Shown: piece after piece, positions 27,551-35,932 of the stretch
Layout: every line of letters begins with the position of its first letter
Numbering within the stretch: the first letter of the stretch is position 1
DNA from: an uncultured Oleispira sp.
GTDB lineage: Bacteria > Pseudomonadota > Gammaproteobacteria > Pseudomonadales > Oceanobacteraceae
Reading direction: 5' to 3'
NCBI GenBank assembly: GCA_913019965.1
Contig: CAJVZR010000017.1
Coordinates: forward strand, 1 to 63,005
Length of the DNA: 63,005 nucleotides
Program-made: the position numbers and the translations under genes
The notes under the pieces: model-generated
Seen by the model: only the letters and a program-made list of their open reading frames with translations
The model's database searches: none
Told to the model about the DNA's origin: nothing

Positions 27551-27768
27551 CTAGGTTTAAGTCTGAATATAGCCTCCCTGTCATCCGCATGCCCGACCAT
27601 CCGTGGTCGATCGTAAAAAACTTAGTTTAAGTCTGAGAAAAGCCTCCCTGTCATCCGCATGTCCGACCATCCTTGGTCGGCCGTAAAAAACTTCGTTTAA
27701 GTCTGAGAAAAGCCTCCCTGTCATCCGCATGTCCGACCATCCTTGGTCGGCCGTAAAAAACTTCGTTT
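27551..27768. repeat. Array of three 70-bp tandem repeats plus a partial fourth
   Basis: Units at 27551-27620, 27621-27690 and 27691-27760, period exactly 70 bp, then a partial copy to 27768 that abuts the mgtC stop codon. Units 2 and 3 differ at one position; unit 1 differs at about seven. Each carries a hairpin CCGACCA-TCCT-TGGTCGG (27663-27680, 27733-27750; weaker CGACCA-TCCG-TGGTCG at 27594-27609) followed by CCGTAAAAAAC. No T-tract follows the stems in either orientation, so they are not simple terminators. Non-coding, between convergent genes. Confidence 0.95.
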
Positions 27769-27769
27769 T

Positions 27770-28267
27770 TTACTCCTCCGTATTTTTCCAACGTTTGTAG
27801 CGACTGTTCACGCCATTTGAGATGCGCTGCATGTAATCTTCTAGGAAGTCTATTCCTGCCAGAACTATAACGACTACGATCGATAACTTAATCGCGGTTT
27901 CCAGCTTGCCAATCGCAATACATACCCCCACTGATGCCATACACCAGATTGTCGCGGCGGAAGTTACACCAAAGACAACACCTCTACGGGTTAGCATCAC
28001 CCCAGCACCTAAGAAGCCAATTCCTGTAATCACTTGTCCAATAATCCGTGATGGGTCCGTCATTTCACTGCGTATTGATAGCGCGCAGACGATAAATGCG
28101 TAAGTCCCCATAGTGATGAGCGTTGCGGTGCGTATGCCTACCGGCTTGCCGCGCATTTGCCTTTCGGCCCCAACAATGGTGCCGCATAACAGAGAAGTGG
28201 CAATGCCTTGCCAAGTGAATGGATCAAAATTTAATAGGCTAGTTAACCAAGCCATGTCATCAGACAT
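27770..28267 (-). CDS. mgtC: MgtC/SapB family membrane protein
   Basis: 165 residues, about five transmembrane helices. Family motifs are GTIVGAERQMRGKPVGIRTATLITMG near residues 29-54, IGQVITGIGFLGAGVML and TSAATIWCMASVGVCIAIG. The ATG at 28267 is preferred over one at 28270 because AGGAGG then sits five bases upstream. MgtC proteins are linked to Mg2+ limitation and control of ATP synthase in pathogens; this homologue lacks the extended C-terminal ACT-like domain, so its role is uncertain. Divergent from dbpA. Confidence 0.9.
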   Translation of the reverse strand: MSDDMAWLTSLLNFDPFTWQGIATSLLCGTIVGAERQMRGKPVGIRTATLITMGTYAFIVCALSIRSEMTDPSRIIGQVITGIGFLGAGVMLTRRGVVFGVTSAATIWCMASVGVCIAIGKLETAIKLSIVVVIVLAGIDFLEDYMQRISNGVNSRYKRWKNTEE

Positions 28268-28455
28268 CATTACCTCCTTAATGATCTATCTTAAGCATCG
28301 GTCACAATCTCGGTTTTTTCAACTTATAGGACGTTTAATTGCCGCTTCTGATATAATGCGATTTTTCTGCTATTCAGCCACTTTATTAAGCCTTTTACTA
28401 ACCTGTCTTAAATTTAAAGTAGGCCTAGCCCGCACCAATTCAGTGGAGTTTCACC

Positions 28456-29838
28456 TTGAGTCAGCCAGCCAATTTTTCCTCACTTGCCCTACCGCAAGGC
28501 ATGATCGATAACCTAGAACAAATGGGTTATAGCGACATGACACCGATTCAAGCCGAAGCTCTGCCATTCGTCATCGAAGGTCGTGATGTACTGGCTAAAG
28601 CACAAACCGGTAGCGGTAAAACAGCGGCCTTTGGTATTGGTCTATTAACCAAGCTGAATCAAAGAAACTTTGGTTGCCAAGCATTAATTTTATGCCCAAC
28701 TCGTGAACTGGCGACTCAGGTTGCTGACGAAATTCGCAAGATCGCGCGTTACCAGCAAAACATCAAAATCCTCACTTTATGTGGCGGCCAGTCGATTGGT
28801 CCACAAATCGGTTCTTTAGAACACGGCGCTCACATTGTTGTAGGAACTCCAGGACGAATTTCTGACCATATCCGTAAAGGCACGTTAAAGCTGGATGCCG
28901 TCAATACCGTAGTATTGGATGAAGCGGATCGCATGCTCGACATGGGTTTTGTTGATGAAATCAAAGACATCATCAGTCATACCCCTTATGACCGCCAGAT
29001 GTTGCTTTTCTCTGCAACTTACCCAGAAAGTATTCAAGCATTAAGTGAAGAGTTCCAGCATCAGCCTGAAGAAATCACCATCAAGGCTGAGCAATCGAAA
29101 AATACAATCGTGCAGCGTTTTTACGACGTGCCTAAGATGAAGGACAAAGACGAAGCACTACTGACCTTATTAGGCAGCAAGGCTTCTGAATCTACCGTGA
29201 TTTTCTGTAATACTAAGGTGGCTTGCTACGACGTATTAGAATTCTTGCGTGATCGTGGTTACCACGCCTTAGCCCTTGTGGGTGAAATGGAGCAACGTGA
29301 GCGCGATCAGGTATTAGTACGCTTCTCAAACAAAAGTGCAGCCATCTTGATTGCTACTGATGTCGCGTCCCGTGGTTTGGACATTGACGATCTCGATCTC
29401 GTTATTAGTTACGATGTTACCCGCGACCCAGAAGTTCACGTTCACCGCATTGGTCGTACGGGCCGTGCAGGTAAAGAAGGTTTAGCACTTTCATTAATGG
29501 CCGCTTCTGAAGTGAAAAAGATGTTCGCGATTAATGAATACATGAATACCCAGTATGAAACCAGTGATATCAGTAAGCTGAAAAGCCCTTACGAGCCGAA
29601 GAAGCCTAACATGGTTACTCTGTGCATCGATGGTGGAAAAAAGAGCAAGCTCCGTCCAGGCGATATATTAGGCGCATTGACTGCCGATGGTGGTATTCCA
29701 GGAACAGACGTTGGAAAGATCAACATGTTTCCGAATCAAGCTTATGTTGCGATTGCTCGTCCAAGCGCACGCCTTGCATTGAAGCTGATTCAAGAAAAAA
29801 ACATGAAGGGCCGTCGTTTCCGCGTACGCCGTTTATAG
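28456..29838 (+). CDS. dbpA: ATP-dependent RNA helicase DbpA
   Basis: 460 residues from a TTG start at 28456, with GGAG seven bases upstream. All DEAD-box motifs are present: Q motif (MTPIQAEALP), AQTGSGKTAAFGIG (motif I), PTRELA, VGTPGR, DEADRMLDMGF (motif II), SATYP (III), ATDVASRGLDI (V) and HRIGRTGRAG (VI). The C-terminal domain from about 385 (KSKLRPGDILGALTADGGIP, then VGKINMF) is the DbpA RRM-like fold that recognises hairpin 92 of 23S rRNA, so it acts in 50S subunit assembly. Confidence 0.96.
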   Translation: MSQPANFSSLALPQGMIDNLEQMGYSDMTPIQAEALPFVIEGRDVLAKAQTGSGKTAAFGIGLLTKLNQRNFGCQALILCPTRELATQVADEIRKIARYQQNIKILTLCGGQSIGPQIGSLEHGAHIVVGTPGRISDHIRKGTLKLDAVNTVVLDEADRMLDMGFVDEIKDIISHTPYDRQMLLFSATYPESIQALSEEFQHQPEEITIKAEQSKNTIVQRFYDVPKMKDKDEALLTLLGSKASESTVIFCNTKVACYDVLEFLRDRGYHALALVGEMEQRERDQVLVRFSNKSAAILIATDVASRGLDIDDLDLVISYDVTRDPEVHVHRIGRTGRAGKEGLALSLMAASEVKKMFAINEYMNTQYETSDISKLKSPYEPKKPNMVTLCIDGGKKSKLRPGDILGALTADGGIPGTDVGKINMFPNQAYVAIARPSARLALKLIQEKNMKGRRFRVRRL

Positions 29839-29918
29839 TTAGCTAATAAAAATTTTTAAACCAGATCATTAAGAACAACGACCAGAATATCAACGCCGAT
29901 TAATTTAACGAGAATAAA

Positions 29919-30455
29919 ATGGCAAAAACATTACAAGAACAACTGCTAGCCATGGGGTTAACAGATAAGAAAAAAGCTAAGCAAGCTGAGAAACAAAAGA
30001 AAAAGAATGTCAAAGAAGCGCGCAAAGGCGCTGATGTGATTGATGAAGCGAAAGTTTTGGCGGATAAAGCCAAGCAAGACAAGATCTCTCGTGATAAAAC
30101 ACTAAACGAAGAGAAGAAAGCCGCGGCTGAAGCAAAAGCCGTCGTCGCTCAGATTAAGCAATTAATCCAAATGAATACGATTAAAGTTGAAGGCGATGTT
30201 GCCTACAATTTTACCGCGGGTAAAAAGATCAAAAAGATCTACGTTAATGACGACATTCAGGATCGCTTAAGCCGAGGAAAGCTAGCGATTTCCGGTTTAG
30301 ATCAGAACTTTGCGGTCATTCCTTTGGGTGTTGCCGAAAAGATCCGTCAACGTGACCAGGATTGCTACATTTACATTGCTGAAAATCAAGATACAGAAAT
30401 TGAAGAAGATGACCCTTATGCGGCTTATCAGATTCCTGACGATTTGATGTGGTAA
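29919..30455 (+). CDS. yaiL: DUF2058 family protein (YaiL-like)
   Basis: 178 residues. The N-terminus QEQLLAMGLTDKKKAKQAEK and the lysine/alanine-rich coiled coil to about residue 85 are typical of DUF2058 (E. coli YaiL), followed by a globular C-terminal half (YNFTAGKKIKKIYVND, DQDCYIYIAENQD, DDPYAAYQIPDDLMW). Family members are described as nucleoprotein- or polynucleotide-associated; activity unproven. It is 80 bp downstream of dbpA on the same strand, and the pairing with an RNA helicase is suggestive only. Confidence 0.9.
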   Translation: MAKTLQEQLLAMGLTDKKKAKQAEKQKKKNVKEARKGADVIDEAKVLADKAKQDKISRDKTLNEEKKAAAEAKAVVAQIKQLIQMNTIKVEGDVAYNFTAGKKIKKIYVNDDIQDRLSRGKLAISGLDQNFAVIPLGVAEKIRQRDQDCYIYIAENQDTEIEEDDPYAAYQIPDDLMW

Positions 30456-30475
30456 GCATACGCTTATCCTCTAAG

Positions 30476-30504
30476 GCTTCCAGAGAAGACCCTTCTCTGG
30501 AAGC
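30476..30504 (+). terminator. Long perfect hairpin after yaiL (no U-tract)
   Basis: 13-bp perfect stem GCTTCCAGAGAAG/CTTCTCTGGAAGC with a 3-nt ACC loop, 20 bp after the yaiL stop. No T-run follows, so it may be a 3'-end-protecting structure or a pause site and not a classical terminator. A second hairpin, TAAGAAC/GTTCTTA, lies at 30529-30550. Confidence 0.5.
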
Positions 30505-30627
30505 TCACTGATCCTCATCCAAATAGCCTAAGAACAACCTGTCGTTCTTACCCTCCTTATTCAGATTTATAGCCTTGAACTAGACTAATAAAATACGCTA
30601 ACGGCTACCCTAGCAAGGAATTACCTT

Positions 30628-31716
30628 GTGCAATACTCGAGCAAGCAAGAACTCATCGGTACTATCAATCAGCTAATCAATGAAAAATACTCTAACATTT
30701 CAACTGAAGATTGCTTGCATGATCAGGAGTTTCAAAGCCGTCTTGTTAACGCCATTAATAGTGCCAACGACGAAGATTCATTATTGCAGTCTCAGCACGT
30801 GACCATATTACTCTCCGATTTACGGGGGTTCACGGCCATGGCCGAAAAATACTCGGCACTGGAAGTCATTGATTTACTTAACCAATATTTTCTAAAAATG
30901 AGCGAAGTGATACAACGCTACAATGGCACCATCGATAAATTCATGGGAGACGCTATCATGGTTCTATTTGGTGCCCCAGATATCAAAGAAGACGATCTAG
31001 AAAGAGGGTTAGCCTGCGCCATTGATATGCAAATCGCTATGGCTGAGTTCAATAGTGAAACCCACTTAAAAGATTACCCTCCTCTATTCATGGGCATAGG
31101 TCTTAATACTGGAGAAGTCGTTGCTGGCCAGCTGGGATCATATATTCATAGTGAATATACCGTCATTGGTGATGAAGTTAATCTTGCCTCTAGGGTAGAG
31201 GCACACAGCTTGCGCGGACAAATATTAATTAGTGAAAACTGTTATCAACAAGCGAAAGGCTATATTGAAATCGGTAGCAAAAATACAGTTAGGGTCAAAG
31301 GTAAGTCAGAAGTCGTTAACCTATATGAACTAATCGCAACGAATAAACCAAAACGGCTCACCCCCCCTAGAAGTGAGGTGCGTAAAAGTCCAAGAATTAT
31401 GATGGATGCACCGTTAGAGTTTCAGTGCTTAGAAGGCAAACAAGTTTTAAGCAAAGTCTTTTCCGGACGAATTATTGACCTCAGCTATGGCGGTATATTT
31501 GCGATATCACCTGTACGCTTAGATATACAGCAAGAGATTAAAATTGCTCTGTCTCTATCGCTGATGAGCAATCAGAACAGTGCGATCTACGCCCGAGTCA
31601 TTCGAGTCAACAAGTTCGATGACCAATGGGAAGTTAACCTCGAATTCACCGCCATACATCATGAAGCGCAAGCGGCAATCAAAGACTTTGTCGATCAACA
31701 GATTGAGCGCATCTAA
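30628..31716 (+). CDS. Class III adenylate cyclase fused to a PilZ domain
   Basis: 362 residues from GTG 30628. Catalytic cyclase domain about 55-235: metal aspartates D64 (LLSDLRGFT) and D108, adenine-selective K104 (IDKFMGDAIMVLFG), and D182 plus transition-state N185/R189 (IGDEVNLASR). All are present, so cAMP synthesis is predicted. The C-terminal PilZ domain about 250-355 has the c-di-GMP signature R252-x-x-x-R256 and D284-x-S286-x-x-G289. No membrane segment or REC domain; cytosolic. The fusion predicts that c-di-GMP directly controls cAMP output; that coupling is inference. Confidence 0.9.
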   Translation: MQYSSKQELIGTINQLINEKYSNISTEDCLHDQEFQSRLVNAINSANDEDSLLQSQHVTILLSDLRGFTAMAEKYSALEVIDLLNQYFLKMSEVIQRYNGTIDKFMGDAIMVLFGAPDIKEDDLERGLACAIDMQIAMAEFNSETHLKDYPPLFMGIGLNTGEVVAGQLGSYIHSEYTVIGDEVNLASRVEAHSLRGQILISENCYQQAKGYIEIGSKNTVRVKGKSEVVNLYELIATNKPKRLTPPRSEVRKSPRIMMDAPLEFQCLEGKQVLSKVFSGRIIDLSYGGIFAISPVRLDIQQEIKIALSLSLMSNQNSAIYARVIRVNKFDDQWEVNLEFTAIHHEAQAAIKDFVDQQIERI

Positions 31717-31725
31717 TAGCAAAGA

Positions 31726-32007
31726 TTAAGAACGATACAGAACCTGAATCAAATGAAAGCCAAACTGTGTTTTCACTGGGCCATGTATTTTGATCAATTC
31801 GCCCTTAAAAACCACCTTATCAAACTGACGAACCATCTGACCAGGCTTAACCTCCCCAAGATCACCACCGGCTTTTTGCCCTGATGGACAAAGTGAAAAT
31901 TGCTTGGCGAGCTTAGCAAAGTCAGCTCCTTTCGCGATGCGGTCACGTAGACGATTAGCTTCAACGTTGGTTTTTACAAGAATATGACGAACACCGGCAA
32001 CTGGCAT
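31726..32007 (-). CDS. ppiC: Parvulin-type peptidyl-prolyl isomerase PpiC
   Basis: A 93-residue stand-alone parvulin domain, the same size as E. coli PpiC: VRHILVKT at the start, GADFAKLAKQFSLCPSG, GGDLGEVKPGQMV and a final FGFHLIQVLYRS. No signal sequence, so cytosolic. ATG with GGAGG seven bases upstream. Its stop is 9 bp from the convergent cyclase stop, with no obvious terminator between. Confidence 0.93.
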   Translation of the reverse strand: MPVAGVRHILVKTNVEANRLRDRIAKGADFAKLAKQFSLCPSGQKAGGDLGEVKPGQMVRQFDKVVFKGELIKIHGPVKTQFGFHLIQVLYRS

Positions 32008-32127
32008 ACTGCCTCCAGATAGATAAGATTTGCGCCATTTTACCAGCTCTTATGGAAATTACCTTCACCCATCCATTGAAGAAACCTTGATTCAGCCCAT
32101 TTTTACCTGACCATACAGACAAATAAA

Positions 32128-32161
32128 CACAAAAGTGCCCTCACTTTTTATTCATTTTGTG
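32128..32161 (+). promoter_or_regulatory. Nested hairpin in the 5' region of upp
   Basis: CACAAAA (32128-32134) can pair with TTTTGTG (32155-32161), or AAAAGTG (32131-32137) with CACTTTT (32142-32148). The two foldings are mutually exclusive, 47 bp upstream of the upp ATG. Could be an attenuator-like leader; no pyrimidine-specific element is recognised. Confidence 0.3.
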
Positions 32162-32208
32162 GGAAAATATGGAAAAAATTCCGTCGCTAAAATAATTGGT
32201 ATAAAAAT

Positions 32209-32835
32209 ATGTCAGTCCATGAAATAAAACACCCATTGGTTCAACACAAAATCAGCTTGATGCGCGCTAAAGAAATGAGTACTCGCAGCTTTCGCCAACT
32301 ATCTGCTGAAGTCGGCTGCCTACTCACCTATGAAGCAACCAAAGATCTAGAGCTAGAGAACTTTCAAATGGAAGGCTGGGATGGCGAACTAACTGGCCAG
32401 CGCCTAGTGGGCAAAAAAGCCACTGTTGTGCCTATTCTTCGTGCAGGCATCGGTATGCTAGACGGTGTTTTAGAATTAATGCCAAGCGCCAAGATCAGCG
32501 TAGTGGGCCTATATCGTGATGAAGAAACACTTGAGCCAGTAACCTATTTTGAAAAGCTCGCCAGTGACATGGACAAGCGTATGGCCTTGATTATTGATCC
32601 AATGCTCGCAACAGGTGGCTCTATGAATGCGACGATCGACCTGATTAAACAAGCAGGATGTACCGATATTCGCGCCTTAGTTTTAGTGGCTGCTCCTGAA
32701 GGTATTGAAAAGGTTCAAGCCGCTCACCCGGATGTTGATATCTACACCGCCTCAATTGATGACCATTTGAACGAAAACGGCTACATCATCCCAGGCTTAG
32801 GCGATGCTGGCGACAAAATTTTCGGTACCAAATAG
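32209..32835 (+). CDS. upp: Uracil phosphoribosyltransferase
   Basis: 208 residues, the exact usual size. Converts uracil and PRPP to UMP (pyrimidine salvage). Motifs: [12 protein letters not shown] at the N-terminus, [17 protein letters not shown], the PRPP site [18 protein letters not shown] near residues 128-145 and the uracil-binding C-terminus [17 protein letters not shown]. Followed 46 bp later by uraA, forming the standard uptake-plus-salvage operon. Confidence 0.98.
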   Translation: MSVHEIKHPLVQHKISLMRAKEMSTRSFRQLSAEVGCLLTYEATKDLELENFQMEGWDGELTGQRLVGKKATVVPILRAGIGMLDGVLELMPSAKISVVGLYRDEETLEPVTYFEKLASDMDKRMALIIDPMLATGGSMNATIDLIKQAGCTDIRALVLVAAPEGIEKVQAAHPDVDIYTASIDDHLNENGYIIPGLGDAGDKIFGTK

Positions 32836-32881
32836 CACTCATTAAATACTTATTTACACCAACCCAAATTAAGGATGTTTT

Positions 32882-34210
32882 ATGTCGGACTCTTCGATTG
32901 CAAAAAGTGCCAGCACTGAAAACAGCTTCACCCAACCCGCTTGGCGAAATGCGCTAGCGGGCTTGCAAATGCTCTTCGTTGCTTTTGGTGCTTTGGTATT
33001 AATGCCATTGATCACAGGCTTAGATCCCAGCGTTGCGCTCTTCACTGCAGGTGTAGGGACCATATTGTTCCAGTTTATCACCAAGCAGCAAGTCCCTATT
33101 TTCTTAGCCTCATCATTTGTATTTATCGCACCGATCGCTTATTCAGTGCAAACATGGGGTGTCGCTGCCGCTATGGGGTCATTATTCGTGACTGGCTTAG
33201 TATACGTTGCTATCGCAACTATGGTTGCCGTACGTGGTGCTGGCTTCTTACACCGTTTAATGCCTCCTGTTGTGACAGGTCCAATCATTATGGTTATCGG
33301 CCTTGGCTTAGCGCCTATTGCGGTTAATATGGCTATGGGTAAAACCGGTGATGGTGCGGCAGAACTGTTCCCTTACATGGATTCTTTAATCGTTTCGATG
33401 TCAGCGTTAATCACAACGTTACTAGTCGCAACACTTGGCAAAGGCATTTTCCGCTTATTACCGATTATGGCAGGAGTATTAGTTGGCTACATCATGGCGT
33501 CACTGATGGGCATGGTGAGTACGGAAGCAGTTGCTAATACCGAATGGTTCGCCGTACCTAACTTCATTACTCCTGAATTCCACTTAGCCGCTATCTTGTT
33601 CATGCTGCCTGTCGCCATTGCTCCAGCCATCGAACACGTCGGTGACATTCTGGCGATTGGCAGTGTGACGGGTAAAGATTACACCAAAGAGCCCGGCTTA
33701 CATCGTACGCTGATGGGCGATGGTCTTGCGACATCACTCTCTTCATTATTTGGTGGCCCACCCAATACCACTTATTCCGAAGTGACTGGCGCGGTGATGC
33801 TGACAAAAATGTTCAACCCCCGCATCATGCTTTGGGCAGCAGTATTCGCTATCTGTCTAGCGTTTGTCGCTAAATTCGGCACTGCCTTACAAACTATCCC
33901 AGCCCCTGTCATGGGCGGTATATTAATCCTACTGTTTGGCTCTATCGCCGGCGTTGGCATGAACATTTTAGTAAAAGCTCAAGTAGATCTTGCAGATCAG
34001 CGTAACCTAGTGATCGTTTCAACAACTCTTGTATTTGGTATTGGTGGCATGGCCATTGGAAATGCAGACTTTAGCCTTACCGGAATTAGCTTATGTGGTT
34101 TAGTGGCGATTGTACTGAACTTACTATTGCCAAAAACACAGGTCGAAGAAGAGAATTTAAATCAAGAGCAAGCTATAGCCAAAGATATGGTAGAGCACTC
34201 AAAAAACTAA
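32882..34210 (+). CDS. uraA: Uracil permease (NCS2 family)
   Basis: 442 residues with about 14 transmembrane segments. NCS2 signature regions: QMLFVAFGALVLMPLITGLD in TM1, PPVVTGPIIMVIGLGLAP, AIAPAIEHVGDILAIGSVTG (TM8 region with the conserved Glu that contacts uracil) and GGPPNTTYSEVTGAV. Imports uracil with protons for Upp. ATG with AAGGA upstream. The operon ends at a strong terminator. Confidence 0.96.
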   Translation: MSDSSIAKSASTENSFTQPAWRNALAGLQMLFVAFGALVLMPLITGLDPSVALFTAGVGTILFQFITKQQVPIFLASSFVFIAPIAYSVQTWGVAAAMGSLFVTGLVYVAIATMVAVRGAGFLHRLMPPVVTGPIIMVIGLGLAPIAVNMAMGKTGDGAAELFPYMDSLIVSMSALITTLLVATLGKGIFRLLPIMAGVLVGYIMASLMGMVSTEAVANTEWFAVPNFITPEFHLAAILFMLPVAIAPAIEHVGDILAIGSVTGKDYTKEPGLHRTLMGDGLATSLSSLFGGPPNTTYSEVTGAVMLTKMFNPRIMLWAAVFAICLAFVAKFGTALQTIPAPVMGGILILLFGSIAGVGMNILVKAQVDLADQRNLVIVSTTLVFGIGGMAIGNADFSLTGISLCGLVAIVLNLLLPKTQVEEENLNQEQAIAKDMVEHSKN

Positions 34211-34251
34211 ACGATTAACAATTTAGTTTCAATGACCGCTCTTTTTGAAAG

Positions 34252-34282
34252 CCGCTCACCGATATTCTGTGAGCGGTTTTTT
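34252..34282 (+). terminator. Rho-independent terminator of upp-uraA
   Basis: 8-bp stem CCGCTCAC/GTGAGCGG (34252-34259 and 34269-34276), 9-nt loop, then TTTTTT. Confidence 0.92.
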
Positions 34283-34306
34283 ATTGCCTAGCTGATAACT
34301 TCTGCT

Positions 34307-34861
34307 TTATTTCGATCCCGTCATAGAACGCATCACCTGATCTTTTTTCACTAGTTTGTGATAAAAAGCGCCGCCAATATGTAATACCAGTAATACCATT
34401 ATCAGCTTCGTACCAATCTCGTGGCCTAAACGTAAGGCATCAAACAGCTCTGGGTTATACATCGTCTGACTCGCATTACTTAGATTAAAGCGACCAAAAG
34501 CCATAACCGGTAGCTCATGAAAGCGTGCCGTAAGATAACCCGTTACTGGAATCCAAACCATTAAGCCATAAAGTGCATACTGCACCGTTTTTGCTACTCT
34601 TTGCTGTAGCTTAGGTAAATCCTGCTCAGGAATTGGGGATTTTTTTATAAAGCGCTTAAAAATACGCAGTATCAAAAATAATCCGACCAAGGTGCCAAGG
34701 CTAGAGTGCCCCATCAGCATTTCCATATGCTCTTGATTATTCGTCACACTCGCGAATCCCATTACCGCTAGCAGCATTAATAAGATGAGTATGGCCATCA
34801 GCCAATGCAATATGCGATAACCTAGGTCATAGTTTGAAGCTTTCATATTCGTTTCACTCAT
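34307..34861 (-). CDS. Cytochrome b561 family protein
   Basis: 184 residues, four transmembrane helices of the Ni/Fe-hydrogenase/cytochrome b561 type. Candidate haem-ligand histidines: LHWLMA (TM1), GHSSLG (TM2), RLGHEIG and VLHIGGAFYHKLVKKD (TM4). E. coli CybB relatives oxidise quinol and can pass electrons to superoxide. ATG with AGGT eight bases upstream. Divergent from a LysR regulator, which may control it. Confidence 0.9.
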   Translation of the reverse strand: MSETNMKASNYDLGYRILHWLMAILILLMLLAVMGFASVTNNQEHMEMLMGHSSLGTLVGLFLILRIFKRFIKKSPIPEQDLPKLQQRVAKTVQYALYGLMVWIPVTGYLTARFHELPVMAFGRFNLSNASQTMYNPELFDALRLGHEIGTKLIMVLLVLHIGGAFYHKLVKKDQVMRSMTGSK

Positions 34862-34931
34862 CTCGTTTACCTATCTCGACGCTTGTATTTATTTAATATC
34901 ACGGTTTAGGCTTGCCATATTAGTTGTTTCG

Positions 34932-34944
34932 TTATACAAGATAA
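34932..34944. promoter_or_regulatory. Candidate LysR-type box (T-N11-A)
   Basis: TTATACAAGATAA, an imperfect dyad TTAT-N5-ATAA of T-N11-A form, lies 29 bp upstream of the LysR start in the cytochrome b561/LysR intergenic region, where an autoregulatory site is expected. Confidence 0.35.
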
Positions 34945-34973
34945 TCATCTAATTTAATAAAAGATTGTTTTTT

Positions 34974-35870
34974 ATGAAGAACAATGACCTGAACCAAATT
35001 CGTATGTTTGCTAAAGTCGCTCAACTTCACAGTTTTACAAAAGCGGCAGAGGCGCTAGGAATAGAAAAATCTACGGTTAGTAATAAGATCACCCAGTTAG
35101 AAACTCGCTTAAATATTCGTTTATTACAAAGAACGACGCGCTCAGTAAGCCTGACGGATGCAGGCCAGCAGTATTTAACCTATTGTGAGCAAGCGCTAGC
35201 AGCGCTCTCGATGGGGGAAAGCTATATCGCCGAACTGAGCCAGGTTCCGACAGGATGCTTGCGAGTAAGCACACCACAAAACTTTATCGATTTTGTGATG
35301 CCTAGTTTGATTACACCTTTTCTTAAAGAATATCCTGAGGTGCAACTCGAAATAATCCAATCCAATAGAAATATTGACTTAATAAAGGATGGCTTCGATA
35401 TTGCCGTGCGCTCACAAAGAGACGACATCGCAGACTCAAGCTTAATTTATCGGAAAATACGTCACACCGAGTGGATCATGGTTGCCAGCCCAGGCTTTAT
35501 TGAACAATACGGTATCGCGACAACACCGACAGAACTTGCAGCATTACCCAGCATTGGATCCAATAATGAAGTTATACGTGAGCAGTACCATAAAGAAATA
35601 GTTTGGCAGGGTGAAAAAGTCAGGTTAAACCACCGATTATCCGTTAATAGCGTCAATAGTATATGCCAAGGCGTTTTAGAAGGCCTAGGCATCGCTTTCC
35701 TCCCCAAAACGATGGCTAGCGCAAACTTAGAAAGTGGGCGCCTAATACACATACACCCTGAAATTGAGCTTTCCCCTTCGAAGCTCTACGTTGTTTATCC
35801 ATCCCGCTCAGGGCAACCCGCTAAAGTTAGAGCCTTTGTTGATGCTCTTATCGCTTGGAGCCAACTATAA
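34974..35870 (+). CDS. LysR-family transcriptional regulator
   Basis: 298 residues from the ATG at 34974 (a TTG at 34965 is in frame but adds only three residues). N-terminal winged HTH: LNQIRMFAKVAQLHSFTKAA, EALGIEKSTVSNKITQLETR, LLQRTTRSVSLTDAG. The effector domain (about 90-295) starts with GCLRVSTPQNFIDFVMPSLI. The TTRSVSLTDAG form is typical of the CrgA/AaeR-like group. Divergent from cytochrome b561. Confidence 0.93.
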   Translation: MKNNDLNQIRMFAKVAQLHSFTKAAEALGIEKSTVSNKITQLETRLNIRLLQRTTRSVSLTDAGQQYLTYCEQALAALSMGESYIAELSQVPTGCLRVSTPQNFIDFVMPSLITPFLKEYPEVQLEIIQSNRNIDLIKDGFDIAVRSQRDDIADSSLIYRKIRHTEWIMVASPGFIEQYGIATTPTELAALPSIGSNNEVIREQYHKEIVWQGEKVRLNHRLSVNSVNSICQGVLEGLGIAFLPKTMASANLESGRLIHIHPEIELSPSKLYVVYPSRSGQPAKVRAFVDALIAWSQL

Positions 35871-35905
35871 AAAAAGCCGCTAACGGGCTCCGTTAGCGGC
35901 TTTTG
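35871..35905. terminator. Bidirectional terminator between LysR and thioesterase genes
   Basis: 11-bp perfect stem GCCGCTAACGG/CCGTTAGCGGC (35876-35886 and 35890-35900), 3-nt loop, with AAAAA before and TTTT after, so it can stop transcription from both converging genes. Confidence 0.93.
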
Positions 35906-35932
35906 ATCAGAACAAGCAAAGTACTAAATCAC

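Noticed and set aside
28113-28511. 132-residue plus-strand ORF running into dbpA
   Set aside because: Overlaps mgtC antisense and the dbpA start; no domain, and dbpA has its own ribosome-binding site and TTG start.
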